From NCBI GenBank assembly GCA_023404955.1, contig JAEXZY010000128.1:1-64000 (forward strand): DNA of 64,000 nt. The letters run 5' to 3'. Below the pieces are notes generated by a model that was not told the origin of the DNA, ran no database searches, and saw only the letters and a list, made by a program, of their open reading frames with translations. Each line of letters begins with the position of its first letter. Position 1 is the stretch's first letter. Origin of the DNA: Actinomycetes bacterium (GTDB lineage Bacteria > Actinomycetota > Actinomycetes > Mycobacteriales > Mycobacteriaceae). A program made the translations under genes and the position numbers. Shown piece by piece: positions 1 to 7,639 of the stretch.

Positions 1-914
1 GGCGCATACGGCGCAGGCGTCGGATGGGCCGCCGAGAACTGCCGCGTCGACGGCGGCGCCGCCGGAGCGACCGGCGCTGCACTCGGCGCGCGCTCGGCCG
101 CTGCGCCCGCAGCCCGCGCGAGATCCCCGGCGGAGGTGTAGCGGTCCCCCGGCGCCTTCGCCATGCCGCGAGTGACCACGTCGTCGAACGCCCGGCTGAT
201 CCCCCGCCGCATGATGCTGGGCCGAGGGGGCGCGGAGAACATGTGCGCGCTCATCACCTGCCGCACGTCGGCCGCCTCGAACGGAGCGCGGCCCGTCAAC
301 GTCTCGTAGAGAAGACAAGCCAGCGAGTACACGTCCGAGGCCGGCCCGCCGCGGTCCCCACTGAAGCGCTCCGGCGCCATGTAGGCGCACGATCCGACGA
401 CCAGACCCGTCGACGTGACGGTCGCCTCACCGCCACCGTGAGCGATGCCGAAGTCGACCAGGTAGGCGAAGTCGTCCGGTGTCAGGAGCACGTTCTCCGG
501 TTTGATGTCCCGGTGCACCAGCCCGTTGGCGTGCGCGTCGTCCAGCGCCGCGGCCACCTGACGGATGATCGCCACAGCCCGTCGCGGTTGCAGAGGCCCC
601 TGGCTGCGGATCACCTCTTTGAGGCTGGCGCCCTCGACCAGACGCATGTCGATGTACAGCACACCGTCGATCTCCCCGAAGTTGTGTACGGGGATGACGT
701 GCGGTTCCTGCAGCCGCGCCGCCACGCGAGACTCGCGGCGGAACCGCTCCTGAAAGCTCGGGTCGGCGGCCATCTCGGGGCGCAGCAGCTTGATCGCCAC
801 CATGCGCTCACGTGCCGTGTCATAGGCGCGGTACACCTCGCCCATACCCCCGACGCCGATCACCGAGCGCAGCTCGTAGGGCCCGAACCGCGTCCCCACG
901 CGTGGGGTGCTCAC
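1..914 (-). CDS. Ser/Thr protein kinase, PknB-like (3' end cut by window)
   Basis: Eukaryotic-type Ser/Thr kinase, reading leftwards and cut off by the window edge after about 304 residues. All core motifs are visible: glycine-rich loop GVGGMGEVY (residues 20-28), catalytic lysine in VAIK (K42), HRDIKPEN, DFG (DFGIA) and APE (APERF). After the kinase domain comes an Ala/Pro-rich juxtamembrane stretch, so a transmembrane segment and sensor domain probably lie outside the window. The GTG start at 914 is set by a strong AG-rich ribosome site (GGAAAGGAAG) just upstream. The kinase domain is a clear sibling of the receptor kinase at 21198-22958. The first gene to its right on the same strand is the cupin/ECF sigma pair, so it may belong to the same regulatory group. 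Confidence 0.93.
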   Translation of the reverse strand, partial: MSTPRVGTRFGPYELRSVIGVGGMGEVYRAYDTARERMVAIKLLRPEMAADPSFQERFRRESRVAARLQEPHVIPVHNFGEIDGVLYIDMRLVEGASLKEVIRSQGPLQPRRAVAIIRQVAAALDDAHANGLVHRDIKPENVLLTPDDFAYLVDFGIAHGGGEATVTSTGLVVGSCAYMAPERFSGDRGGPASDVYSLACLLYETLTGRAPFEAADVRQVMSAHMFSAPPRPSIMRRGISRAFDDVVTRGMAKAPGDRYTSAGDLARAAGAAAERAPSAAPVAPAAPPSTRQFSAAHPTPAPYA

Positions 915-945
915 TGTTGACTTCCTTTCCTCGCGGCTGTCGTGT

Positions 946-969
946 GACCCCTCCACCGAAAAGAAAACC
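946..969 (-). promoter_or_regulatory. Possible SigF-like promoter of the kinase gene
   Basis: On the minus strand GGTTT is followed 14 bases later by GGGTC, 32 bases before the kinase start. This resembles the mycobacterial SigF pattern (GGTTT, 15-17 bases, GGGTA), but the spacer is short by one and the -10 has a mismatch. Weak candidate only. Confidence 0.22.
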
Positions 970-992
970 TACCGGGTGAGCATCCGGACCGG

Positions 993-1403
993 TCAGCGAG
1001 CGGCGACGCGCAGGTGCCTGCGCGCACGCAATTCGTCCTCCTCGACCAGTACGAGCATCGGCGTGTCGGGACTGCACAACATCGTGACCAGGAAACGAAG
1101 CCGCGCATCAGTGCGGTGGTTGGCGTCGGAATAGTGAATGACATCACCCCCGGGCTCCCAGAACGCCTCGCCCGCCCGCACCACACGGGGCGCCTGGCCT
1201 TCGAGCTCGAACAGCATCTCGCCGTCGAGCACGTAACCGAACGCGGGACCGCCGGGATGCCGGTGCGGCGGTGCGCCCGCGCTGCCCGCCGGATAGTCGA
1301 TGAGGACGGTCATCGCGTGCACACCGTCGCGGATCTGGGACGGCGTCACGTCCTGCAGCACCGTCAGCGCATCTTCCCAACCGTCGTCGTAACGGTCGCT
1401 CAT
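993..1403 (-). CDS. Small cupin-domain protein
   Basis: A 136-residue single-cupin protein. The metal-binding cupin motif is visible as HRHPGGPAFGYVLDGE, followed by a second beta-strand motif (GEAFWEPGGDVIHY) with a further His. It is probably a cytosolic small-molecule or metal sensor, or a minor enzyme; no substrate can be assigned. It sits 7 bp after the stop of the ECF sigma factor gene. An alternative GTG start at 1418 would overlap the sigma gene by 8 bp. ATG 1403 was chosen, but the ribosome site is poor for both. Close coupling to an ECF sigma gene recalls ChrR-type zinc/cupin anti-sigma factors, but the N-terminal zinc-binding HxxxCxxC anti-sigma domain is absent, so a regulatory role is inference. 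Confidence 0.8.
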   Translation of the reverse strand: MSDRYDDGWEDALTVLQDVTPSQIRDGVHAMTVLIDYPAGSAGAPPHRHPGGPAFGYVLDGEMLFELEGQAPRVVRAGEAFWEPGGDVIHYSDANHRTDARLRFLVTMLCSPDTPMLVLVEEDELRARRHLRVAAR

Positions 1404-1410
1404 CTCCGGC

Positions 1411-2019
1411 TCAGGCACTGATGCGCCCTGTGTCCAGGTCGTCCCGCTGGGCCGGACGGGACAGCGCGAGTCGCAGGCGGCGCCGGGCCCGATGGATCCG
1501 GGACATGACGGTGCCGATGGGGATGTCGAGGATTTCGGCGGTTTCGGCGTAGGTGTAGCCCTCGATGTCGGCGTAGTAGAGCACGTCGGAGAAGCCGTCG
1601 GGCAGGGTCGCCAGTGCCGCCCGCAGCTCTGCTGCGGGAACCGTGTCGAGGTATTCGGCCTCTGCCGATCGGGTTTCGCCGCTGCGCGTCTGGATCTCGG
1701 CGGACAGCTCGTGATCGGCACCTGTGCCGATCCACACCTCCTGCACCCGCGACTGTCTGGTGCGGTAGGTGGTGACCCACTGGTTGTACATGATGCGAAA
1801 CAGCCACGCGCGCAGGTTCGTCCCCGGCTCGAATGTGTGGAAGCCGATGAAGGCGCGCAAGAGTGTGTCCTGCACCAGGTCGTCGGCGTCGGCTCGGCAC
1901 AGGGCGCGACGACGGGCACCGCGCACCAGCACGTCGAGGTGGGGTCCGATGTCGCGGGTGAATTGCGCGGCGGCGTCGGTGTCGGGACCGGAGGTGGGAA
2001 CGACGGCGGAGATGGTCAT
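1411..2019 (-). CDS. ECF RNA polymerase sigma factor (RpoE/SigH-like)
   Basis: A 202-residue ECF sigma factor. Region 2 is near residues 25-95, with the -10 recognition helix recognisable in ADADDLVQDTLLRAF and the core-binding stretch in NLRAWLFRIMYNQWV. Region 4 follows at about 140-190 with a helix-turn-helix (YTYAETAEILDIPIGTVMSR). Sequence style is closest to the SigH/SigR/SigE group. ATG 2019 is preceded by AGGAG at 9-base spacing; a longer in-frame start at 2070 has no ribosome site. No classical anti-sigma factor (zinc-binding HxxxCxxC protein) is adjacent; the next gene is the cupin. Upstream, a GGAAC element (2089-2093) could be an ECF-type -35, suggesting autoregulation, though I cannot see a convincing -10. 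Confidence 0.92.
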   Translation of the reverse strand: MTISAVVPTSGPDTDAAAQFTRDIGPHLDVLVRGARRRALCRADADDLVQDTLLRAFIGFHTFEPGTNLRAWLFRIMYNQWVTTYRTRQSRVQEVWIGTGADHELSAEIQTRSGETRSAEAEYLDTVPAAELRAALATLPDGFSDVLYYADIEGYTYAETAEILDIPIGTVMSRIHRARRRLRLALSRPAQRDDLDTGRISA

Positions 2020-2106
2020 GATGGGCGCTCCTGGAGGGGTCGATCGCCCCGGGGCGGGGCTTGAATCCACCCTCGTCGGGAAGCAGCCGTTCCGAGCCCC
2101 AGAGAA

Positions 2107-2136
2107 TGCGTGGTCTACCCCGGGGGGTGCGTGGTC
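2107..2136. repeat. 9-bp direct repeat with 21-bp period upstream of the ECF sigma gene
   Basis: TGCGTGGTC occurs at 2107-2115 and again at 2128-2136, exactly 21 bp apart (two helical turns). It lies in the 123-bp gap between the LuxR-type regulator stop and the ECF sigma start. The geometry fits a direct-repeat activator site on one DNA face; the binding protein is unknown. Confidence 0.45.
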
Positions 2137-2142
2137 CTCACG

Positions 2143-4932
2143 TCACTGCAACGCCGGCAGGCCCCGCAGCTGGCGGCGCGACGTGATGCCGAGCTTGGCG
2201 AAGACCTTCCTCAGGTGCCACTCGACCGTGTGACTGCTGAGGAACAACTGGGCGCCGATCTCGGGATTGGTCAGGCCGTCGGCGGCCAGCCTCGCGATCT
2301 GCGTCTCCTGCGCGGTCAGAGCGGGCGCGGCGACCGGCTGCGGTCGACGCACCTTCTCCCCCGCCACCGCCAGCTCGCGGCGGGCTCGCTCGGCGAACGC
2401 CCCCGCACCCATGGCGCTGAAGGCGCGATGCGCTTCCGAGAGCTGCTGCCGGGCGTCGGTGCGCCGGTTGGCGCGCCGCAACCATTCGCCGTAGGCCAGC
2501 CGGACCCGAGCCAGGAGCACGGCGATCGAGGTGCGGGACAGATGCTCGATGCTCTGCTGGTAACAGGTCTCGGCGGAGGAGCCGTCGGTCAGCATCGCCC
2601 GCGCGCCGCAGAGCGCGCCGGCGGCCCAATCGGTGTCACTCGTCTCGGCGCTCCGGCGGAACAGCTCGAAGGCCTCTTCCGCAGCCGTGCGGTCGCCGAC
2701 GCGGCCGGCCGCCTCGATCAGCTCGTAGAGCGACCAGGTACGGAAGCCGAGATCGTCGTGATCGCAGCCGTCACGGGCCACGGCGAGTGCATCGTCGTAT
2801 CGGCCGAGGCCGTTGAACAGAACCGCACGAGCGTGCGCAGTCAGGCCGAGAAGTCGGCCCTCACCCCGCAGCCGGGCGTCGTTCTCCACCCCGACGAGCA
2901 GACCCTCGGCGGTGGCCGCGTCGCCGTGCCATGCCGCCAGCAGCAAGGCGTGGTAGCGCACCGACCCTCGATCACCGGTGGCGATCATGATCGTGGATGC
3001 CTCGGTCAGCAGGTGCTCGGCTGCGGTGAAGTCGCCGTGGAAGAGGCAGACGCCGGCCCGGAAGGTGAGCGCGCGGGGCATCGCAGAAAGTGACCCTGCG
3101 GTGCGGGTGTACCGCGCCGCGGCGTCCGCGAGCCGTCGCATGAGCTGCTCGTCCCAGAGTTCGTGTGCCGCAGACTCCTGCAGCACCGGGAATGCCGGCA
3201 CGCTGAGCCATCTCGCCACGGCGGACTCATCGGATTCGACCTCGTCGCACATCGCGGTCAGAGCGGCACGGAGGGCGCTCGTTCCCGTGCCCGGGCCGCC
3301 GATGAGTCGTTCAGCAGTACCGCGCAACAACAGGTCGATGGGCCGCTGCGCATCCCGGGGATCAGCTGTCGCCTCGAGGGCGAGGCGACCGGCTTGATCG
3401 AGGCTCGCCGGTTCGCCGAGCCGGCCCGCGTAGATCAGGGCCGCGACCGCTTCCAGGTAACTTTCCCGGGACTCATGGTCGTCGAGGGTGGCCAGGCGGC
3501 GGCCCGTCTCGAGCAGAAGCGGGACTGTCTCGGCCACGAGCGGAGCACCCGCGTCCCCGGTGCGGCTGCGCATGAATTGCATCTGGGCTTTCAGGCGGGT
3601 AGCCGACGCGGCCGCAAGCTCCGACCGGTTGTCGTGTTCGGCGATCGCGAGCATCTCGTAAGCGGCGGCGCTGTCAGCGGCATCCCGTTTGGCCAGCGCA
3701 GCCGTGAGCGCCCGCTCGGCCCGACGCCTCGGATCCGCCGTGAGCACCGTCGCGCGCTCGAGAAATGCTGCGGCGGCTGCGATCCCACCTCGTGACCGAG
3801 CGCGGGCCGCCGACTGTTCGAGATCGGCAGCCACGTCGTCATCGGGCCCGGAGGCGGCCTGCGCTCGATGCCAGGCGCGACGATCGGGATCGACTGCAGC
3901 ATCAGTACATTCAGCGAGGACGTGGTGAATCTTCCGGCGGTCGGCGAGGTCGGCAGCGCGGTAGGCCGCCGACCGCACCAACGGGTGGCCGAACCGCATC
4001 CTGGGTCCGAACTCGATGAGGCCGTCACTTTCGGCGGGGCCGAGCTCGGAGATCGCCACACCGAGGTGTGCCGCGGCGCGCAGGAACAGGGGTGCGTCGC
4101 CCACCGGTTCGGCGGCCGCCAGGAGCAGCAACTGGCGGGTCGTGGCGGGCAGTGCACGGATACGCCGCATGTAGGTCCGCTCGACGGCCGCGGGCGACGA
4201 GCGCTTGCCGGCGATCCAGAAGCCACCGGACAACTCGGCAGCGGAAACACTATGGGGCGCCTGCAGAATCGCCAGCGGCAGCCCGCGAGTTTCGGCCACC
4301 ACCCTGTCCCGCACCCGCGGATCGATACCGCCGGGCATCACTGAGTCGAGCAGTTCCCGGGCAGCGGCATCCGACAGTCCGCCCACGACCAGCTCCGGCA
4401 ATCCGGCCAGCGTCTCGACCGGCTCGCGTACCGCGAAGACCAGGGCGATCCGTTCGGCCAGCAGCCGGCGCCCGACGAAAGCCAGCGTCTGCAGCGACAC
4501 CTGGTCGAGCCACTGCGCGTCATCCACCACGACGAGCAACGGCTGGGCCGCGGAGGCTGTGGACAGGAGACTCAAGACCGCCAGCCCCACCTTGAACCGG
4601 TCAGGGGTGTCGCCGACGCCGCGACCGAATGCCACATCGACCGCCAGGCGCTGCGGTTCGGGCAGCCTGTCGACCTCGTCCAGCAGCGGTGCGCACAGCT
4701 GGTGGAGACCGGCGAACGCGAGCTCGATGTCGGCCTGGACCCCGCCGACGGCCAGGATGCGAAAGCCGGTTGCGGCGGCGGTCAGGTAGTCGAGAAGCGC
4801 TGACTTACCCGCCCCGGCTTCGCCCCGCAGAACCAGCACTTCACGAGTTCCGTGGGCGACGGACTCGAGAATCCCCTGTAGAGAGGCACATTCGAGTGTG
4901 CGTCCGTACAGACGTTCACTCCGACCCGACAT
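2143..4932 (-). CDS. LuxR-family transcriptional regulator with N-terminal AAA ATPase (LAL/MalT-like)
   Basis: A 929-residue large ATP-binding LuxR-type regulator. It has an N-terminal AAA16/NACHT-like domain with Walker A GEAGAGKS (residues 37-44) and Walker B LLVVVDDAQWLD, a long helical TPR-like middle, and a C-terminal LuxR helix-turn-helix (LTAQETQIARLAADGLTNPE onwards, about the last 60 residues). Such proteins switch on target promoters when a ligand relieves ATPase-domain inhibition. The ATG at 4932 is preceded by GGCGGAG at 4-base spacing; an ATG at 4947 is possible but has no site. It lies 57 bp downstream of the NmrA-like gene on the same strand and upstream of the ECF sigma gene. 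The divergent NmrA/SDR promoter and the sigma promoter are natural target candidates. Confidence 0.93.
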   Translation of the reverse strand: MSGRSERLYGRTLECASLQGILESVAHGTREVLVLRGEAGAGKSALLDYLTAAATGFRILAVGGVQADIELAFAGLHQLCAPLLDEVDRLPEPQRLAVDVAFGRGVGDTPDRFKVGLAVLSLLSTASAAQPLLVVVDDAQWLDQVSLQTLAFVGRRLLAERIALVFAVREPVETLAGLPELVVGGLSDAAARELLDSVMPGGIDPRVRDRVVAETRGLPLAILQAPHSVSAAELSGGFWIAGKRSSPAAVERTYMRRIRALPATTRQLLLLAAAEPVGDAPLFLRAAAHLGVAISELGPAESDGLIEFGPRMRFGHPLVRSAAYRAADLADRRKIHHVLAECTDAAVDPDRRAWHRAQAASGPDDDVAADLEQSAARARSRGGIAAAAAFLERATVLTADPRRRAERALTAALAKRDAADSAAAYEMLAIAEHDNRSELAAASATRLKAQMQFMRSRTGDAGAPLVAETVPLLLETGRRLATLDDHESRESYLEAVAALIYAGRLGEPASLDQAGRLALEATADPRDAQRPIDLLLRGTAERLIGGPGTGTSALRAALTAMCDEVESDESAVARWLSVPAFPVLQESAAHELWDEQLMRRLADAAARYTRTAGSLSAMPRALTFRAGVCLFHGDFTAAEHLLTEASTIMIATGDRGSVRYHALLLAAWHGDAATAEGLLVGVENDARLRGEGRLLGLTAHARAVLFNGLGRYDDALAVARDGCDHDDLGFRTWSLYELIEAAGRVGDRTAAEEAFELFRRSAETSDTDWAAGALCGARAMLTDGSSAETCYQQSIEHLSRTSIAVLLARVRLAYGEWLRRANRRTDARQQLSEAHRAFSAMGAGAFAERARRELAVAGEKVRRPQPVAAPALTAQETQIARLAADGLTNPEIGAQLFLSSHTVEWHLRKVFAKLGITSRRQLRGLPALQ

Positions 4933-4989
4933 CGAACTCCGCCGCATGTGATCGTGATGCCGGCGCTGCTCGATTCTGACGACGCACCG

Positions 4990-5745
4990 TCATTTCCCGA
5001 CGGCGGTCCGCAGAATCCAGTCTTCGAATCGGGTGTCGAAGGTGCGGGCACCGGGACCGGGACACAGTGTCCGTTCGTCCAGCGCAACCCCCCAATAACG
5101 GGCTGCCGGGTCTGCTACGACCGGGCGGGCGTCGCCGCGGGCGGTCAGTGCGGTACGGATCAGGTCCGGGAGCGCCACGGCGGCCGGCCCGGCGATTTCG
5201 ACGATGCCGTTGACCGGCGCACCTGACGCGACATCGGCGACGCCGGTGGAGACGTCGGCGGCGGCCATCGGCTGGAAGTACGCCGGCGGGAGGCGGACCT
5301 CACCGTCGGCAGTCGCCGAGTCGGCGAGCGTCGCAACGAATTCGAAGAACTGGGTGGCATGGACGATCGTGTACGGAACAGGCCCGGCGGCGATCATGCG
5401 TTCCTGCTCGAGCTTCGCCTCGAAGTAGCCGCTCTGCGGCGCCAATCTGTCTGTGCCGACGACGGACAGCCCCACGTGGTGGCCGACCCCGGCATCCGCC
5501 TCTGCCGCCAGCAGATTGCCCGTGGCGACGCGGAAGAAATCCTTGGCACTGTCGTCGAGCTGTGGCGAATTCGACACGTCAACAACGACATCGGCGCCCG
5601 CAACGGCGTCGGCGAGCCCCTCGCCGGTATAGCTGTCGACGCCGGTCGATGGCGCTGCTGCGACGACGTGATGTCCCCCGTCGGCGAGCAGCTCGACGAG
5701 GCGCGAACCGATGAGGCCGGTTCCGCCGATGACGACGATGTTCAT
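4990..5745 (-). CDS. NmrA-like NAD(P)-binding oxidoreductase
   Basis: A 251-residue atypical short-chain dehydrogenase of the NmrA/HSCARG type. The N-terminal Rossmann motif is VIGGTGLIGSRLVELL (residues 4-19) with no recognisable Tyr-x-x-x-Lys catalytic pair, which is normal for this group. Members bind NAD(P) and act either as reductases or as redox-state sensors. The ATG at 5745 has AGGAAGG at 9-base spacing. It is transcribed away from the SDR/MBL-fold pair across a 153-bp divergent promoter that contains a long inverted repeat, and may be co-transcribed with the LuxR-type regulator gene downstream. Confidence 0.85.
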   Translation of the reverse strand: MNIVVIGGTGLIGSRLVELLADGGHHVVAAAPSTGVDSYTGEGLADAVAGADVVVDVSNSPQLDDSAKDFFRVATGNLLAAEADAGVGHHVGLSVVGTDRLAPQSGYFEAKLEQERMIAAGPVPYTIVHATQFFEFVATLADSATADGEVRLPPAYFQPMAAADVSTGVADVASGAPVNGIVEIAGPAAVALPDLIRTALTARGDARPVVADPAARYWGVALDERTLCPGPGARTFDTRFEDWILRTAVGK

Positions 5746-5808
5746 GTGGACGCCTTCCTGCAGTGGTGAGCTCGCTGTCGATCGGGACAACGGGTGAGAA
5801 TGCCCGGG

Positions 5809-5845
5809 TTCATCCCGCACGCATGATCGGAGCCGGCGGGATGAA
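5809..5845. promoter_or_regulatory. 10-bp-arm inverted repeat in a divergent promoter
   Basis: TTCATCCCGC (5809-5818) and its perfect inverse GCGGGATGAA (5836-5845) are separated by 17 bases between the NmrA-like gene and the SDR gene. A related half-site GGATGAATC recurs at 6629-6637, between the SDR and MBL-fold genes. Likely an operator, possibly for the neighbouring LuxR-type regulator. Confidence 0.55.
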
Positions 5846-5898
5846 TCTCACGGCCCGCCCCGGTTCATGGGTGGCGTCCCCGAGAAAAGGAGTGGTCC

Positions 5899-6612
5899 GT
5901 GGAGATGTCCGGGAGAAGAGCGCTCGTCACCGGTGGTACTGCCGGTATCGGCTTGGCCTGTGCGCGGTTGCTGGCCGACGCCGGTGCACACGTCACGGTC
6001 ACCGGCCGTGACACCAACAGGAGCCGGTCGATCGCCGCGCACCGCAACATTCGCTTCGTCTCTGCCGACATGGCCGACCTGGACGCCATCGCCACCCTCG
6101 TCGACACCGGCGACGTCGATGTCCTCGTCAACAACGCCGCGGCGTTCCCCGGCTCGCTGACCCTGGATCAGGATGTGACCTCGTTCGAGCGCACCCTCGA
6201 CGTGAACATCCGCGGTCTGTACTTCCTGACTGCCGGCCTGGCCGCGGGGATGGTGCGGCGCGGGTACGGGAGCATCGTCAACATCTCGTCGATGGTGGCC
6301 ACGAAAGGTGTCGCAGCCGCGTCCACCTACAGTGCGACCAAGGCAGCGGTCGAATCCCTGACGCGCACATGGGCGGTGGAGTTCGGCCGCTTCGGCGTCC
6401 GGGTCAACGCGGTGGCGCCCGGACCCACCCGCACCGAGGGTGTTGCCGCCGAGTGGGGCGAGGTCAACGAGGAACTCGGGCGACGGCTCCCGCTCGGCCG
6501 CACGGGAAGGCCCGAGGAGATCGCGCAGGCCGTGCTGTTCCTCGCGTCCGACCGGGCGAGCTTCATCACCGGTGCGATGCTGCGGGTTGACGGTGGCGGA
6601 TCGGCGGCGTGA
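5899..6612 (+). CDS. SDR-family oxidoreductase
   Basis: A 237-residue classical short-chain dehydrogenase/reductase. Cofactor motif TGGTAGIG is near residues 11-18, the NNAA motif is in VLVNNAAAF, the catalytic Ser is in NISSM, and the Tyr-Lys pair is in YSATKAAVES, followed by the usual PGPTRTEG loop. Substrate cannot be predicted. The GTG at 5899 is supported by AAAGGAG at 6-base spacing; an internal ATG at 5905 is the alternative. It is the first gene of a likely two-gene unit with the MBL-fold hydrolase (100-bp gap containing a repeat of the operator half-site). Confidence 0.9.
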   Translation: MEMSGRRALVTGGTAGIGLACARLLADAGAHVTVTGRDTNRSRSIAAHRNIRFVSADMADLDAIATLVDTGDVDVLVNNAAAFPGSLTLDQDVTSFERTLDVNIRGLYFLTAGLAAGMVRRGYGSIVNISSMVATKGVAAASTYSATKAAVESLTRTWAVEFGRFGVRVNAVAPGPTRTEGVAAEWGEVNEELGRRLPLGRTGRPEEIAQAVLFLASDRASFITGAMLRVDGGGSAA

Positions 6613-6712
6613 AAAGCATGTCCGCGCAGGATGAATCGGCGCGCGGGGCCGCGTTCACGGGTGCAGAGGCGTATCCGACGCCTCACCCACCAACGATCAC
6701 GGAGGAATGAGT

Positions 6713-7624
6713 ATGAGCATCGATCACGTCGAGGCGACCGTATCGGCCGGAAGCGAGCTGGTGCCGTCGCGCTACGCGGTACAGGTCGGTGACATCGAGG
6801 TCTTGATCATCAGCGACGGCGTGCTGCCGATCACGGCACGGACCCTGGCCACCAACGCCGAGCCTGCTGCGCTGGGCGGGTGGTTGGACGACATGTTCCT
6901 GCCCCCGGATGTGATCGATTGGCCGTTGAACATCGTGGTGGTGCGCAGCGGGAACCAGACGATCCTCGTCGACTCGGGACTCGGCCTGGAGTTCCCCGGC
7001 TTTCCGCGCGCCGGTCAGACCGCACACCGGTTGCTGGACGCCGGCATCGACCCGTCGGCCGTGACAGACGTCGTCCTGACCCATCTCCACATGGACCATG
7101 TCGGCGGCCTGCTCAGCGACAGCCTGCGCACCCATCTGCGGTCGGACCTGCGCGTGCACACCGCGGCCCGCGAAGCCGAGTTCTGGGAAGCGCCGGACTT
7201 CTCGCAGACCGACATGCCCGATCCCGTGCCGGATGTGCTGCGCTCAGCGGCCACCCGGTTCCTCGCCGAGTATCGCAGCAGGCTGCACACTTTCGAGCAG
7301 GACGCCGAGGTGGCACCGGGCGTCGTGGTCAGTCGAACCGGCGGCCACACACCGGGACACAGCATCGTACGACTCGATTCCGGTGGTGCCCGTCTGACGT
7401 TCGCAGGGGACGCGGTCTTCGCCCCCGGTTTTGACAACCCCGAGTGGCACAACGGTTTCGAGCACGACCCCGACGAAGCCGCGCGGGTGCGCATCGAGCT
7501 GCTGCGAGAACTCGCCGCGACCGGTGAGTCTCTGGTCGCCACGCACCTGCCGTTTCCATCGGTGTGCCGGGTCGCCGCGACGGACAATGCGTTCCGCGCG
7601 GTGCCGACGGTATGGGACTACTGA
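6713..7624 (+). CDS. MBL-fold metallo-hydrolase (lactonase-like)
   Basis: A 303-residue metallo-beta-lactamase-fold enzyme. The metal-binding signature is H124-x-H126-x-D128-H129 (THLHMDHVGG). A later His lies in GHTPGHS, an Asp in FAGDAVF and a final His in ATHLPFPS, giving a complete two-metal site. The family includes N-acyl-homoserine lactonases and related lactonases; the exact substrate is unknown. Of two ATGs six bases apart, 6713 is preferred because the GGAGG at 6701-6705 is 7 bases away rather than 1. It follows the SDR gene and converges on the WS/DGAT gene with only 15 bp between the stop codons. Confidence 0.88.
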   Translation: MSIDHVEATVSAGSELVPSRYAVQVGDIEVLIISDGVLPITARTLATNAEPAALGGWLDDMFLPPDVIDWPLNIVVVRSGNQTILVDSGLGLEFPGFPRAGQTAHRLLDAGIDPSAVTDVVLTHLHMDHVGGLLSDSLRTHLRSDLRVHTAAREAEFWEAPDFSQTDMPDPVPDVLRSAATRFLAEYRSRLHTFEQDAEVAPGVVVSRTGGHTPGHSIVRLDSGGARLTFAGDAVFAPGFDNPEWHNGFEHDPDEAARVRIELLRELAATGESLVATHLPFPSVCRVAATDNAFRAVPTVWDY

Positions 7625-7639
7625 GCGAGCCCGCCTGGG

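Noticed and set aside
24..920. 298-codon plus-strand frame antisense to the first kinase
   Set aside because: Kinase motifs on the minus strand are complete; the plus frame is Arg/His-rich filler typical of antisense GC-rich DNA.
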